A DNA stretch of 64,000 bases from Macrotis lagotis. Taxonomy: Eukaryota; Chordata; Mammalia; Peramelemorphia; Peramelidae. The notes beneath the pieces are model-generated. The model was not told the DNA's origin, did not search any database, and saw only the letters and a program-made list of their open reading frames with translations. The stretch's first letter is position 1, and each line of letters begins with the position of its first letter. Below are positions 54,341-64,000 of the stretch, piece by piece. The DNA is taken from contig NC_133660.1 of NCBI RefSeq assembly GCF_037893015.1, positions 165,480,283 through 165,544,282 of the forward strand, given 5' to 3'. The position numbers were made by a program, and so were the translations under genes.

Positions 54341-54543
54341 TACAAAGTCCTCTAACTCCAAATTCAGGACATGTTTGACTATACCAGATTGTTTTCACAA
54401 CATAAAAAAACATGATCATCCATCTGAGCTTTTCACTTTCTACTTGGTCATATTAGAACTATATAAAGTTATATATAAATACATAAAGCATATATTATAT
54501 ATGTTTTATATTGTTAGATTGTCTTTTGAAATTAAATTATCTT

Positions 54544-54700
54544 GGGACAGCTAGGTGGTGCAGTGGATAGAGCACCGGCCCTGGAGTCAGGGGTACCTGA
54601 GTTCAAATCCAGCCTCAGACACTTAATAATTACCTAGCTGTGTGGCCTTGGGCAAGCTACTTAACCCCATTGCCTTGCAAAAAAAAAACAACTAAAAAAA
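54544..54700 (+). mobile_element. WSINE1-like SINE, best-preserved copy
   Basis: Close to the apparent consensus over its whole length, with an A9 start to the tail and an exact 16-bp target duplication gaaattaaattatctt (54528-54543, 54701-54716). The perfect duplication and clean body suggest a recent insertion. Confidence 0.95.
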
Positions 54701-54716
54701 GAAATTAAATTATCTT

Positions 54717-55585
54717 AATAAAATATTTATCTGTAATTGAGTTTTTAAATAAAAACAGTTGAGTTTATCTTTGCTCATTTGGGCATCTCAATAAGCACTC
54801 TTTAAACTTCAAAATGAACAACACTCCAAAAGATCAGTGAATTCAGTAATATGGGCATTGCCTCTACTGAGAGAGATCCAGATCTTGACCACAGCCAAAC
54901 TTTTGGAAATGAGTCTCTCCACACTTATCTAGTACATCAGCAGCAGGTACAGAGTCCATTCATTACCCAGTCCATATTAAATGCCTTCCTAGCTCATTAG
55001 AATCTACAAGAGTTTGGATGCCTTCCCAGCTCCTTAGAACCTGCAAGGGTTTGGACTGTGCTAGTCTTGGCCATAAGTAACTAAAAGATACTTTCACAGA
55101 ATATTAGAAAGATGTCAGAGAAGTTCCCAAGTCCAACCTTCTAATTTTATAAACAGTGATTATTTGACTCTTTAGATGTACCTACCCTCTTCTACATTTC
55201 TGCTCCTTGTCCTGGGCCTAGATTGTGATAATTGCCCCAAAGGTACAAAAATTTACAGTCATAGTTCTCTTCCAGGGCAATAAGTATTGTCTGTTCCACC
55301 ACATTTTAAGTTACTATGATCCTATCCCTTCCATTCAATTCACCAGACATTTTTTCTTGACTTCTCTCACTTAAAGGTTCACAGGTCAATACCATTTCAC
55401 AAAATAAATGTGTTTTTCAAAGTGATTAACTCTAAAGCAAATTTCTGTATGTAGAATCCTAGTCTCTAGAGGTATTTAGTACAGAAATAACAATGAGCTC
55501 CTCTACCCCAAGATTCTGTCATATAACAGAATAGAATCCATTGAAGCATGCTTCAGACTTTTTAAGTCATATCTTTTTTAAGAAT
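54717..55585. other. Mostly unique DNA with a 37-bp tandem duplication
   Basis: 54981-55017 and 55018-55054 are two abutting units 'atgccttcctagctcattag...' and 'atgccttcccagctccttag...', each ending in gtttgg. 55090-55140 resembles a CR1-type antisense end. Confidence 0.45.
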
Positions 55586-55685
55586 TATTAAAGATTTTAT
55601 TTGAGTTTTAGAATTTTTCTCCCAATCTTACTTCCCTCCCCCACCCTTCAAAATCATATATTTAAAGAACTGTAACTTCCCCCTA
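55586..55685 (-). mobile_element. L1 3' terminal scrap
   Basis: 'gattttatttgagttttaga' 'atttttctcccaatcttact' 'tccctccccc' is the antisense end of a marsupial-type L1 3' UTR. Confidence 0.45.
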
Positions 55686-56395
55686 ATAAAAATCCTAAAT
55701 TTTGACAATTTATGATAATGCATCTGAATTTTCTTCAAGATACAAATGAAAAGCAAGTATGACTAGACTACAGGAGGCAAAGGAATGAAAAGTCACCTAC
55801 TCTGACTGTTTTATAGCTTTATAGGTCAAATATTCTTCAGAAGGATAAAACATATCCTAAGGTATACTGTAGCCAACTTGTACTCAATTGTTAAACTTTG
55901 ACACTTAGAAAACTGATAAATGATACAAATCAGAGTTTGAATTAGTTTTTAATTGTCCAGATTCAAGAAAAATGATGGAAGAAATGTTTTGTTTTGTTTT
56001 TAACCTAGATTTAACATGCTTTCTAACATATTATTGTATATATTTCATTTTATTTGCATTGATTGTATTTGCCAGTTCTTTGTCAAGATTCCTGGCTTTT
56101 AGAGGTTCTGAGCCAAGAAAAATGAGATGTGGAAATACAATTTAGCCAATGATTCAAAATACTACAAAATACTACAAAATATAAATGGGAGTGTTCATAT
56201 GCTGGAGACCAACAGCTAGCTGTAAGTAAATAATAGGGAGCAGACATAATTGCTGAAATCCAAGGACAATTGGGCCAGACATAGTCTTAAAGTAACTTGA
56301 ATCCATTCCATGGTTTAAAAAATCTTTACACTAATTTTCAGTATAATAATTGGTTCAGAGACCAATAGCATACTTTTGCAGGTCCTTCCAAAGCT
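55686..56395. other. Mostly unique DNA
   Basis: A three-fold 'actacaaaat' tandem lies at about 56158-56180. Otherwise unassigned. Confidence 0.4.
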
Positions 56396-56404
56396 CTTCA
56401 AAAT

Positions 56405-56580
56405 TGTAATCAGAGCTGGAAGGGACCATACAACTTGATGGCACACATTAACTCATTTGATCCTCCAAAAACTCTTCAAGGGCCAGACACAATAAGGTTA
56501 AATGATTTAACAAAGGTCATTCAGCTAAGTAAGAAATGGATCTTGGAACTGTTCTTTCCATTACACAACAATGTCTCCTC
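56405..56580 (-). mobile_element. MIR
   Basis: 'gagctggaagggaccataca', 'ttaactcatttgatcctcca' and 'aaggtcattcagctaagtaa' are antisense MIR. Confidence 0.7.
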
Positions 56581-56761
56581 TACTAGCATATGATCACCTA
56601 GGTCTACTCTGAAGGTACATATATAGTAAGGTCCTTCATGGCACACCTAGCAGAATGAAAGATTCCAGTGTAATGGATCCTCAATTGATTGTCCAAGGTG
56701 CACACATTCAACCATCATCTCTACCTAGGGAATGATGATTTTATTATATTAAAAATATAAC

Positions 56762-56915
56762 AGGGATGGCTAGGTGGCACAGTGGCTAGAGCACCAGCCT
56801 TGGAGTCAGGAGTACCTGGGTTCAAATCTGACCTCAGACACTTAATAATTACCTAGCCATGTGACCTTGGGCAAACCACTTAACCCCATTGCCTTGCAAA
56901 ATCTAAAAAAAAAAA
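56762..56915 (+). mobile_element. WSINE1-like SINE
   Basis: Full unit 'gggatggctaggtggcacag' to 'ccccattgccttgcaaaatc' plus an A-run. The target duplication is not obvious. Confidence 0.9.
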
Positions 56916-56999
56916 GAGCTAAAGCAACCAACTTTCTAATGTCAGACAATCACGTGACTCCATTTTCCCTTTAACATTTTCACAGATTCCCAGAATTTT

Positions 57000-57760
57000 T
57001 AGAGGGGAAAGAACTCAGTGGCCATATTGTGCAACTCACACTGACAAGTGGTCTTCCAACATCTGTTCTAAGACCTTCATTGAAGGACAATCCACCACTG
57101 TCATGGGTAGCTACCCCACCTATGAACCTATTGTTCGTTACCACTAATGGCTCCCTGTTATATCAGACAATGTTAGAATGATTTAAAAACTTTTCTCACT
57201 TGTCATCAAACAAATTTTCCATAATGTGACTTCAATCTACCTATTTCCCATTTTCTTCACAATGGGTAGAATCCTGAGTCTAGAATCAGGAAGACCTAAG
57301 TTTGTATCCATCCTAAGATATCTACTATTTGTATAACCCTGGGCAAATCATACAAAACTTTGAAGCCTCAGTTTCCTCATTTGTAAAATAAGGATAATAA
57401 TAGTACCTTCTCCCAGAAGTGTTGTAAAATGAGTAATATTTAGAAATATTACAAGTATATTTGTAAAATTCCTTTCAGACTTTATATAAAGATTTATATA
57501 AATGCTAACTATTTTAGATTCCAGTAAAACTGGACACCTAGCAGTTCTCCATGCTGTGTTAAAGGAGAACATGGATAAGAGTCATATCACACAACTGTCA
57601 TACCCACATTTGTGAATTTGCACAGTAAATTGTCCATTCTAAGAAATTCATTCACTTCTTATTTCCCATGGCCCTATCTCTGGGAATCTCCCTAATCTGA
57701 CAAGTTAAAAGTTTTATCTCTTTCTGACAATATGAGAGAATTTTGTCTGGAACTCTTTCT
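57000..57760 (-). mobile_element. L3/CR1 fragments around a MIR-like SINE
   Basis: 57000-57240: 'ctaagaccttcattgaagga' 'caatccaccactgtcatggg' and 'tctcacttgtcatcaaacaa'. 57265-57515 (plus): 'accctgggcaaatcatacaa' and 'tcatttgtaaaataaggata' 'ataatagtaccttctccc', a SINE. 57640-57760: L3-like text again ('ttcccatggccctatctctg'). Confidence 0.5.
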
Positions 57761-57769
57761 TGTTTCCAG

Positions 57770-57862
57770 CATTTATCTATCCAATTCATGTGCTTGTCAT
57801 TTTAATCAGCTCCCTGATGTCATGTTCTTCTTCAAGAATAAAGGACAAACATCATCATGACC
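57770..57862 (+). mobile_element. RTE-type SINE tail
   Basis: 'tcatgtgcttgtcattttaa', 'ctccctgatgtcatgttctt' and 'cttcaagaataaaggacaaa' match the WALLSI-type ending only. Confidence 0.7.
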
Positions 57863-58300
57863 TACCTTGTCTGAGTATATATATGATGCTCCCCCCAGGC
57901 AGAACCCAAGATACTTGAGAGCTGGGAGAGTTTTGTTCTTGTCTCTGTAGCCCTATTACCCAGGACTGACCTTACCTACATATCAACAGCTCTGGGATCT
58001 TGTTGATATGGGGAATTTCCTTCATTGATTCGTATCCCAATCCCACCATGGCTGCCTAACTCATAGGCATAGTCCATGTCTTTCCCTGAGGTCATCATAA
58101 GGAGTATATCCAACCTCCTATAAATCCTTCTTTGTGTTCTTTTGACATCATAAGGACATCAATGGATAATGTGAAATGACTGACTATTATCCTTCCCTTT
58201 GTTCATGTGACCAGCCTATCTGGTTTCTTTTATAGTAAATATAAGATATTAATACAACTCCCTTCTTGGCAGTTATATTGTGTAATGAACAGAGGACTTG
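57863..58300. other. Mostly unique DNA
   Basis: 57900-57965 may be an L2 tail ('gtctctgtagccctattacc'). The remainder is unassigned. Confidence 0.35.
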
Positions 58301-58312
58301 ACTTGGAGTCAT

Positions 58313-58620
58313 CAGTTCAGTTGTAGAGGTGGAAGGGACCTTAGAGTTGAAGAAAAGGATCTCAGAAGGTAAATGACTTATTCAAGTGACACAGGAAGCA
58401 CTGGATAATATGAGTTTTTTTTGTTTTTGTGAGGCAATGGGGTAAAGTGACTTACCCAAGGTCACACAGCTAGCAATGATCAAGTTCCTGAGTGAATTTG
58501 AACTCAGGTCTGCCTGACTTTAAGGTTGGTGGTCTATCCCACCTAGTTGCCCCCCATTGGAAGTATTGGAACCTACATCTTCCTGACTCCAAGTCTAGTA
58601 TTCTATTCACCACATCACAA
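58313..58620 (-). mobile_element. MIR split by a WSINE
   Basis: The left part 'gtagaggtggaagggacctt' runs to 58412. The right part resumes at 58555 'attggaagtattggaaccta' 'catcttcctgactccaagtc'. Confidence 0.65.
58415..58554 (-). mobile_element. WSINE1-like SINE inside MIR
   Basis: Minus-strand unit from 'ttgtgaggcaatggggtaaa' to 'cccacctagttgcccc', with a few internal losses. Confidence 0.85.
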
Positions 58621-58621
58621 G

Positions 58622-58850
58622 AAGGACCCAAGTTTAATCCTTTCTCACACACTTAAAACTGGTTTGACTATGGGCCTCTCTTACCCTCAGTTACTTATCT
58701 GTAAAATTGGGTTAATAATAGTATTTTCATTACAGAGTTTCTATGAACATCAAATGTCATTTATATATATACATATATATATATATATGTATATATGTAT
58801 ATATATACATACATAAAGTTTTTGAAGAGCTATAGAAATTCTATATGCAT
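58622..58850 (+). mobile_element. MIR-like SINE with a TA microsatellite
   Basis: 'ctcagttacttatctgtaaa' and 'attgggttaataatagtatt', then a (TA/CATA)n tract at 58758-58816 and the tail 'agttttt gaagagctatag'. Confidence 0.6.
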
Positions 58851-58884
58851 AAGTATATGTATATACATTTTACATATACACACA

Positions 58885-59125
58885 ATATTTTTGCTGTTCA
58901 GTCTTTCAATCATGTCTGACTCTTTGTGACCCCTCTTGGTTTTTTTCTTGGTAAAAATTTTCCATTTCCTTCTCCAGTTCCTTTTATGGATGTGGAAACT
59001 GAGGCATATAGGGTTAAGTGACTTGCCCAGGGTCACACAGCTTGTGTCTGAGACCAGATTTGAACTCTCAAAGATGATTCTTCCTGACTCCTGACCTGGT
59101 GTTCTATCTACCAGGTCACCCATCT
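58885..59125 (-). mobile_element. MAR1-type SINE, complete
   Basis: 'tttcaatcatgtctgactct', 'ttgtgacccctcttggtttt', 'ggatgtggaaactgaggcat' and 'gtgacttgcccagggtcaca' run tail to head. A 97-codon minus frame across it is the SINE. Confidence 0.85.
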
Positions 59126-59319
59126 GTACATACCAAAAACTATTGTCCCAACATTTGTTGACTATTGGACTAGGCTCTCACTTTAGAGACTGCTTAAATT
59201 TATATTCTCCTTAAATTCAGGATTCCTTATACCCTCTGATCCCTTTTCTACCACTCAACCATTCTCATTACATAAGCAGGAGGTTACACAGGACTGAGCA
59301 TTTCTGTTTCATGAATTTG

Positions 59320-59545
59320 TTCAATCATCTGTAGCTCTGTGTGACCTCATTTGAGATTTTCTTGGCAAAGATACTAGAGTGATTTGCTATTTCCTTCTCC
59401 AATTCATTTTCCAGATGAGGAAAATGAGGCAAATGTGGTTAAGTGATTTGCCCAGGCTCTCACAACTAATAAGTGAGAGTTGAACTCAGATCTTCCTAAC
59501 TCCAGGCCTGGTGGTCTATCCACTGTGCCATGTCACTGACCTGTT
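59320..59545 (-). mobile_element. MAR1-type SINE
   Basis: 'catttgagattttcttggca', 'ttccagatgaggaaaatgag', 'aactcagatcttcctaactc' and 'ggtggtctatccactgtgcc'. Confidence 0.8.
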
Positions 59546-59800
59546 TCACTGATTGTCACAGCCAAATGGTCAATCACTAATTGGCTAGCTCACTAGTAAT
59601 GACCTTCTCTATGCTTAGCTAGACTATAGAAAGTAGACCCAATCTATTCCTGGGCACCATATCTGGTACTCTTCTATTGTAGGGCCTACCAGAGTTTGTC
59701 CTTCACTGTCCTGGTCTTTAAGAACTATGTGGCAGAAGCTTAATATATGTTTGCTGAATTGAATTTATTTTCCCCAAAGCACTTGATGTTCTATGAGTGG
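59546..59800. other. Unassigned, with an L2-like tail
   Basis: 59735-59765 is 'taatatatgtttgctgaatt', an L2-type end. Confidence 0.35.
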
Positions 59801-60140
59801 TATGAGTGGAATCAACTCTGAAAACGTCCCTTCAACCATGATCAAACAACACAGCTTCAGCTGACTCTGTTTATAGCCTGGATAGCACAAGATCATCAGA
59901 ACAAGACTTGTCTTTCGCTACCTGCCTATGTCCCCGATCTCTTGGGAGATTCTTCTTCATTCATGAAAGTGACGAAGAGGCAAAAGCACTTGTCCGTGGG
60001 GGTTCAAGAATGATTTGCCACTTATTAGCACCATCGACCGCTTCACAAAAATCAGTTTCTCCTTCTGAGGAGCCTTGGGGTTTTCACCTGCAAAATATCA
60101 ATAATGATAATATATGCACTACTGACCTCACAGGCTAAAA
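59801..60140. other. CpG-containing unique block
   Basis: About seven CpG sites lie between 59824 and 60040 in a window where CpG is scarce. The plus strand is open at 59908-60138 (76 codons) and a minus-strand frame is open over part of it; no domain is recognised. 60085-60130 looks like a MIR scrap. Confidence 0.3.
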
Positions 60141-60184
60141 ATAGGAGGAAAGTGCTATAATATATTATTGCTATGATGTAAATC

Positions 60185-60335
60185 TCAAAATATCTATATA
60201 AATAATAATATAAATATATACTTAATAAATGTAATATAAATATTAAATAACCTTTGATATAACATAAATATATAATAGTATAATGTAGTATATTGTAAAT
60301 ATAATAAATATAATATAAATTTCAAATAATAATAG
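60185..60335. repeat. (ATAA/TATA)n low-complexity tract
   Basis: Repeated 'ataaatataatataaat' motifs. Confidence 0.8.
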
Positions 60336-60339
60336 CTCT

Positions 60340-61560
60340 TCTGTGTATTTCTACAGGGCTACTCTCTTTGGTAATTAGCAGCTGCTTCAATAATCTCTAA
60401 AGGTCAGAATCCACACAGATGTAGGATCTGGGAAACATTTTACTGAACAGTACCAGCATTGACCTTGAACTTGGATCCTCTATGTGACTTTTATTCACAG
60501 AGCTTACTCTATCAATTCCAGAATGCTAACTGGAGAATAGAAGAGGGGGAAATCCAAAATAGAACTCTACAAACAATTCACCAACCAAACCTAGACTTAA
60601 GATGAAATTGAAAACAAACCAAAAAAAAAGTCCTCTGGTTTTCCCAATTGTATTTCAGGGATTCAAATAAGTTATGAATCCCTAGCCTAAAAGTCATGCA
60701 AAGAGAGGAGTAAGAACCGTCAGCCTGTAATAGAAACTTATCACAGCCAAACAGTGTGTGTTTAATTTATAGAGAACTACAGGGTTTTAACAACTTTAAT
60801 GTCACAGTGTAATCACTCTTGCTGTGGATTTAATTATGTGGTAACATTCCCTCCAACCCCTCCCCCCCCCAAAGATATTAAATTGGTTTGCCTGCTTTCC
60901 AGTTTCAATTACACTGGCTTGAGGGTCTTTCCATTCAGCTGAGTTTCATAGAAGGGATTTGGAAACACTGTAAAGACGTCACCACTGAGTTTTATAATAC
61001 AGACACAAGGTTGCCAGTTCTCATATTAAATTTAGAAGCCAACTTGAGACTTAGCACTCAACTCTCCTTTCTACCATACTTGAAGAAAAAAATACCCCAC
61101 ATAGTCCTGCAAGATAGCGATTTTGGCTAAATCCTATTCACTTTTTGGAAATAAGTAGGGGCTAAAACTATCTGAGAAGGGAAGAAATCTCTCCCTACAT
61201 AAATTCTGTACCAGTGGAACCTGGAAAGAAATGATGACATGACTGGTTTGGGTGCTTTTCTTAAAATGGAAATTACAGGAATAACCAATGAGTTGGAGGA
61301 AGAGGATTCAGTGAGAAGCCAGGGAAGGAAGGAATATCTAGAATAGGAATGGAGCCCACAGGAATAGAGTGAACTCTAAGGTGAAAAGGCTGCTGAAACA
61401 TGAGAAAGTCCAGAGAGGATGCCAACCAGGGTCTCTCCATGGTTAGAGAACCATAGGAGATTTAAGGTAGGTCAGGAGTAGAGAACCATCCAAATTAATG
61501 AGAACCAGATATGAAAAGGAAGCTAAGAACAGAGCAGGTGGAAAACCCATGGGGGACTGA
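60340..61560. other. Unique DNA
   Basis: No repeat recognised to about 61190. The purine-rich 61190-61560 may be worn antisense L2 ('ggaatatctagaataggaat'). The 80-codon plus frame at 60888-61130 has no known domain. Confidence 0.4.
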
Positions 61561-61895
61561 TGAATGAGGAAAGTGCCTGTAAATTCTCAATACTGATAAT
61601 AGCCATAATGATAATCATCATAATAAAGGGAGGTGACATAGATGAAGAGCTAGCTGAGTCAGGATGACTTGACTCAAAAGTATTCTGAGACCAGTTTAGA
61701 GCAGTTAATTTTTAAATGTTTGAGCATACCTCAGAAATCAGCAAACATTACAAATTCAGGACTTGATTTATTTGTTGTTTTCCTAGACTTAGGAAAAAAG
61801 GATGGGGGGAAAATGTCAAAAGAAATACAGATTAAACTTAAATGTGGGTAATGTGAACACTTTGTAGGGAGCCAATTGTTAAACCCTTTACCAAT
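61561..61895. other. No recognised feature
   Basis: AT-rich, unassigned. Confidence 0.35.
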
Positions 61896-61899
61896 ACAT

Positions 61900-62010
61900 C
61901 AATGTCTAGATTCAGTCCTGCTTCTGATACATACTGATTGTGTGAACCTGGGCACTAAAGGGTTCTTCAGTTGGAGTTCCCAACATGATAAAATGATATG
62001 TCTTATTTTT
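61900..62010 (+). mobile_element. Old tRNA-type SINE scrap
   Basis: 'gattcagtcctgcttctgat' 'acatactgattgtgtgaacc' and 'tgggcactaaagg'. Confidence 0.5.
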
Positions 62011-62142
62011 TTTTAAAAAAAAGCTGGGTTTAATAGAGTGCTTTAAGGTTTTTGGAATGTTTTATCAATTAATTAGTATAGTATCAGGCTTTAGGTGTTA
62101 GGAATACAAATACAAAGAATGAAATAAACCATACTTAAAAGA

Positions 62143-62146
62143 AGTT

Positions 62147-62188
<42 letters not shown>

Positions 62189-62205
62189 CACATACATACA
62201 CACAT
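62143..62205. repeat. (TA)n/(CATA)n microsatellite
   Basis: Near-perfect TA units passing into ACATACAC units, inside L2. Confidence 0.9.
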
Positions 62206-62269
62206 GCATATCATCCATATAAAGTGAATAAATACAAATAAGGACTAAATAGTTTGGGAGAGAAGGTTT

Positions 62270-62345
62270 ATTAGTTGGTGATATTCATGTGCTTGTCATG
62301 GCATCTCCACCCTGATGTCATGATCTTCGAGAATGAAGGACAAAC
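62270..62345 (+). mobile_element. RTE-type SINE tail
   Basis: 'tcatgtgcttgtcatggcat' 'ctccaccctgatgtcatgat' 'cttcgagaatgaaggacaaa'. Confidence 0.7.
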
Positions 62346-62729
62346 AACATCATCATCACCGTAGAAGGCATCACACTGGATAAGATGGGAAGGGAAGTAA
62401 TATCCATTGAGGTTAGAAAGAGTTGGGAACAGATTGTGTAGAAATTTAAAAGCTAAACAAAAGACTTTACTAGACAGAGTTGAGACAAATATTAATTAAA
62501 CATGAATTTAATTCAATATTAATACTTCATTCTACAGAAAAACAGAATTCTCTAGAGTTGATAAAAGAGAAGAGTCCTATGATCAGATGTGTGTTAAGGA
62601 AAACATTTTGGCAGCAATGTGGAGGAGGGCCTGGAGTGGGAAGAAGCTTGAGATAGAATCAGTAAAGGAGTGATCCAGCCAGAGGTGATAGGGAAATGAA
62701 CTAAAGCAGTAGCTGTAGGAATAGAGAGA

Positions 62730-62965
62730 AGAAATATTTTCTTTCTTCCTTATGGATATGTTTTCTCTCTCAATACATTCAATTTTGATCCATGTATATC
62801 ATGGAAACAAATTGTAAAGGCTATAGAAGATTGCCTTCTGTTGGGGAGAGAAGGGAAGGAGAGGGAAGGGGGAAAGTTGTAAAATTCAAAACCTTGCAAA
62901 AAAATGATTGGTTAGAAGCTACTATTTTATTTAATTGGAAAACAAATAAAATATTTATATAATTT
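62730..62965 (+). mobile_element. L1 3' end inside L2
   Basis: 'gatccatgtatatcatggaa', a G/A-rich stretch 'gagagaagggaaggagaggg', 'ttgtaaaattcaaaaccttg' and an end in 'aataaaatatttatataatt' are the sense terminus of an L1. L2 text lies on both sides. Confidence 0.6.
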
Positions 62966-63824
62966 TTTAGAAGGAATGGAGAGAAGAAGACAGGTTGTAA
63001 AGGGAGAAACATCAAGCTCTGACAAAGAATTGGATGTGAGGGATGAGAGAGAGTGAGGAGAAGAGGACAATGGCAAGGTTATGAACCTGGAAAAGTGGAA
63101 GGATGGTGGTTCTGTCAATAGAAAAAAAAGATGTTTGGAGGGGGGGAGTTTAGGGGAAAATATATGAACTCAGTTTTGGAAACATGGAGTTTAAGCTCTC
63201 TCTAGGACATATGTTTGAAATATCTAATAGGAAATTGGGGCTGGATATATAGATCTGAGAATCAAATGCATTGAAATTGTAGGTAAAGTTACAGGAATTG
63301 ATAAGGCTATCAAGGAAGAAGAGAAATAGTCCAGAACAGAAGAGTAGCCACAGGTAGGAACTGTGCTATGGATGATGAGGAGACTGAAGAGGAGAGGTCC
63401 CACAGACAAAAGGAAAACAAGAAATGAGTAGTGTGGAGAAAACCCTAAGAAGGAAAAGTATCAAGAGAAGTTTTTCAATAGTATCATATGAAGCAGACAG
63501 ATTGAGAAGTATAAAACTGAGGTTAAAAAAATTAGATGTGTAGATTAAGAGATCAACAGTAACTTTTGAGAGGATAGTTTCAGTTACGTGATGTGACAGG
63601 AAGCCAGATGGCAAAGGGAGAAGTTAAAAACTGTGCCATGTTGGGGAAGAAGGTTTAGGGGGAAAAGAGGACACATGATTGTCTTCAAATTTGAAGGATA
63701 GTTAATTAACTAATTAATCAACCAATCCTAGAAAAGAGTAGTATCCTTAAATCCAAGATAATTCAGAAGTGTGCATTCAGCATTTTCAAATATGATACAA
63801 AGGATGAAAAGAATTGGATTGCCC

Positions 63825-63925
63825 TCAGAGAAATGTTGTGAGATTAGTACCACTATTATTCACATTTTACAGATAAGGAAACTGAGACACAGAGAAGTTA
63901 AGCAACACAATAAATAAGTATCTAA
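63825..63925 (-). mobile_element. MIR fragment
   Basis: 'ttcacattttacagataagg' 'aaactgagacacagagaagt' 'taagcaacac' is the antisense MIR core. Confidence 0.75.
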
Positions 63926-64000
63926 AAACACATTCCTTCCTTAGGTCCCAATAATACAGTCAGGGCAGGGGTGTGAGAGTGGAGGATAAAAAAGTAGGCA

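Larger units (their letters stand above)
62085..63660 (-). mobile_element. Long L2 LINE with nested insertions
   Basis: Antisense L2 text in order: 'ttaggtgttaggaatacaaa' (62094), 'ttggcagcaatgtggaggag' (62609), 'ggatgtgagggatgagagag' (63032), 'gttttggaaacatggagttt' (63174), 'ggggctggatatatagatct' (63238), 'agtagccacaggtagg'-type text, 'atgtgacaggaagccagatg' (63592). Insertions: a TA tract (62143-62205), an RTE-type SINE tail (62270-62345) and an L1 3' end (62730-62965). No intact frame. Confidence 0.75.

Noticed and set aside
58830-59123. 97-codon minus-strand frame
   Set aside because: It is a MAR1-type SINE read in its own sense, with CA/TA flank.
1-64000. CRISPR arrays, operons, ribosome binding sites, bacterial insertion sequences
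   Set aside because: The window is clearly vertebrate, and no such structures are present. The repeated units are dispersed SINEs in both orientations with their own target duplications.

Overview
This window looks like intergenic or deep intronic DNA from a marsupial, most likely an Australian one. The evidence is the repeat content: many copies of a tRNA-derived SINE with a 'gcagctaggtgg...gtggatagagcac' head and a '...ccccattgccttgcaaaaa' tail (WSINE1-like), RTE-tailed SINEs of MAR1 and WALLSI type, MIR/CORE-SINEs, long L2 and L3/CR1 remains, and L1 and HAL1-like LINEs. Family names are from memory and were not checked against a database. The sequence is AT-rich and CpG-poor. I found no exon, tRNA gene, rRNA gene or CpG island that I can assign to a host gene. 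Almost every open frame is a LINE remnant or chance.

Layout. 525-3640 holds a full-length ORF1-only LINE (HAL1-like, minus strand) between 7-bp target duplications. It is followed by a pair of SINEs in opposite orientation and a segment that recurs at 6.85-7.26 kb. 4-12 kb is a SINE/L1/L3 mosaic. 12.4-15.2 kb is one long minus-strand L3/CR1 copy opened by two L2 copies and a MIR. 15.2-20.7 kb holds L2, L3, MAR1, a small hAT element and an unexplained 125-bp repeat. A pogo/Tigger-type DNA transposon sits inside a SINE at 21.8-22.5 kb. 24.3-28.2 kb is mostly unique. 29.3-30.7 kb is a plus-strand L3. 31.6-38.4 kb is the LINE-richest part: an L1 3' region, a near-full-length HAL1 of a second subfamily, another L1 3' end, and a 5'-truncated HAL1 of the first subfamily. 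38.4-42.4 kb has unique DNA and a retroviral LTR-like fossil with an inverted end. 42.4-49 kb contains a SINE holding a hAT element that holds an L1 piece, and an L2 opened by an unidentified 451-bp insert. 49-62 kb is unique DNA with scattered SINEs. 62.3-63.7 kb is a long L2 with an L1 3' end inside it.

The genes do not form a pathway; the story is one of layered insertions. The most interesting points are that HAL1-type LINEs appear three times in 38 kb without an ORF2 reading frame; that two of them share a SINE-derived antisense block at the same place in the 3' region; that the third still carries what looks like the L1 ORF2 C-terminus; and that two hAT elements landed at the same motif in the tails of two SINEs.
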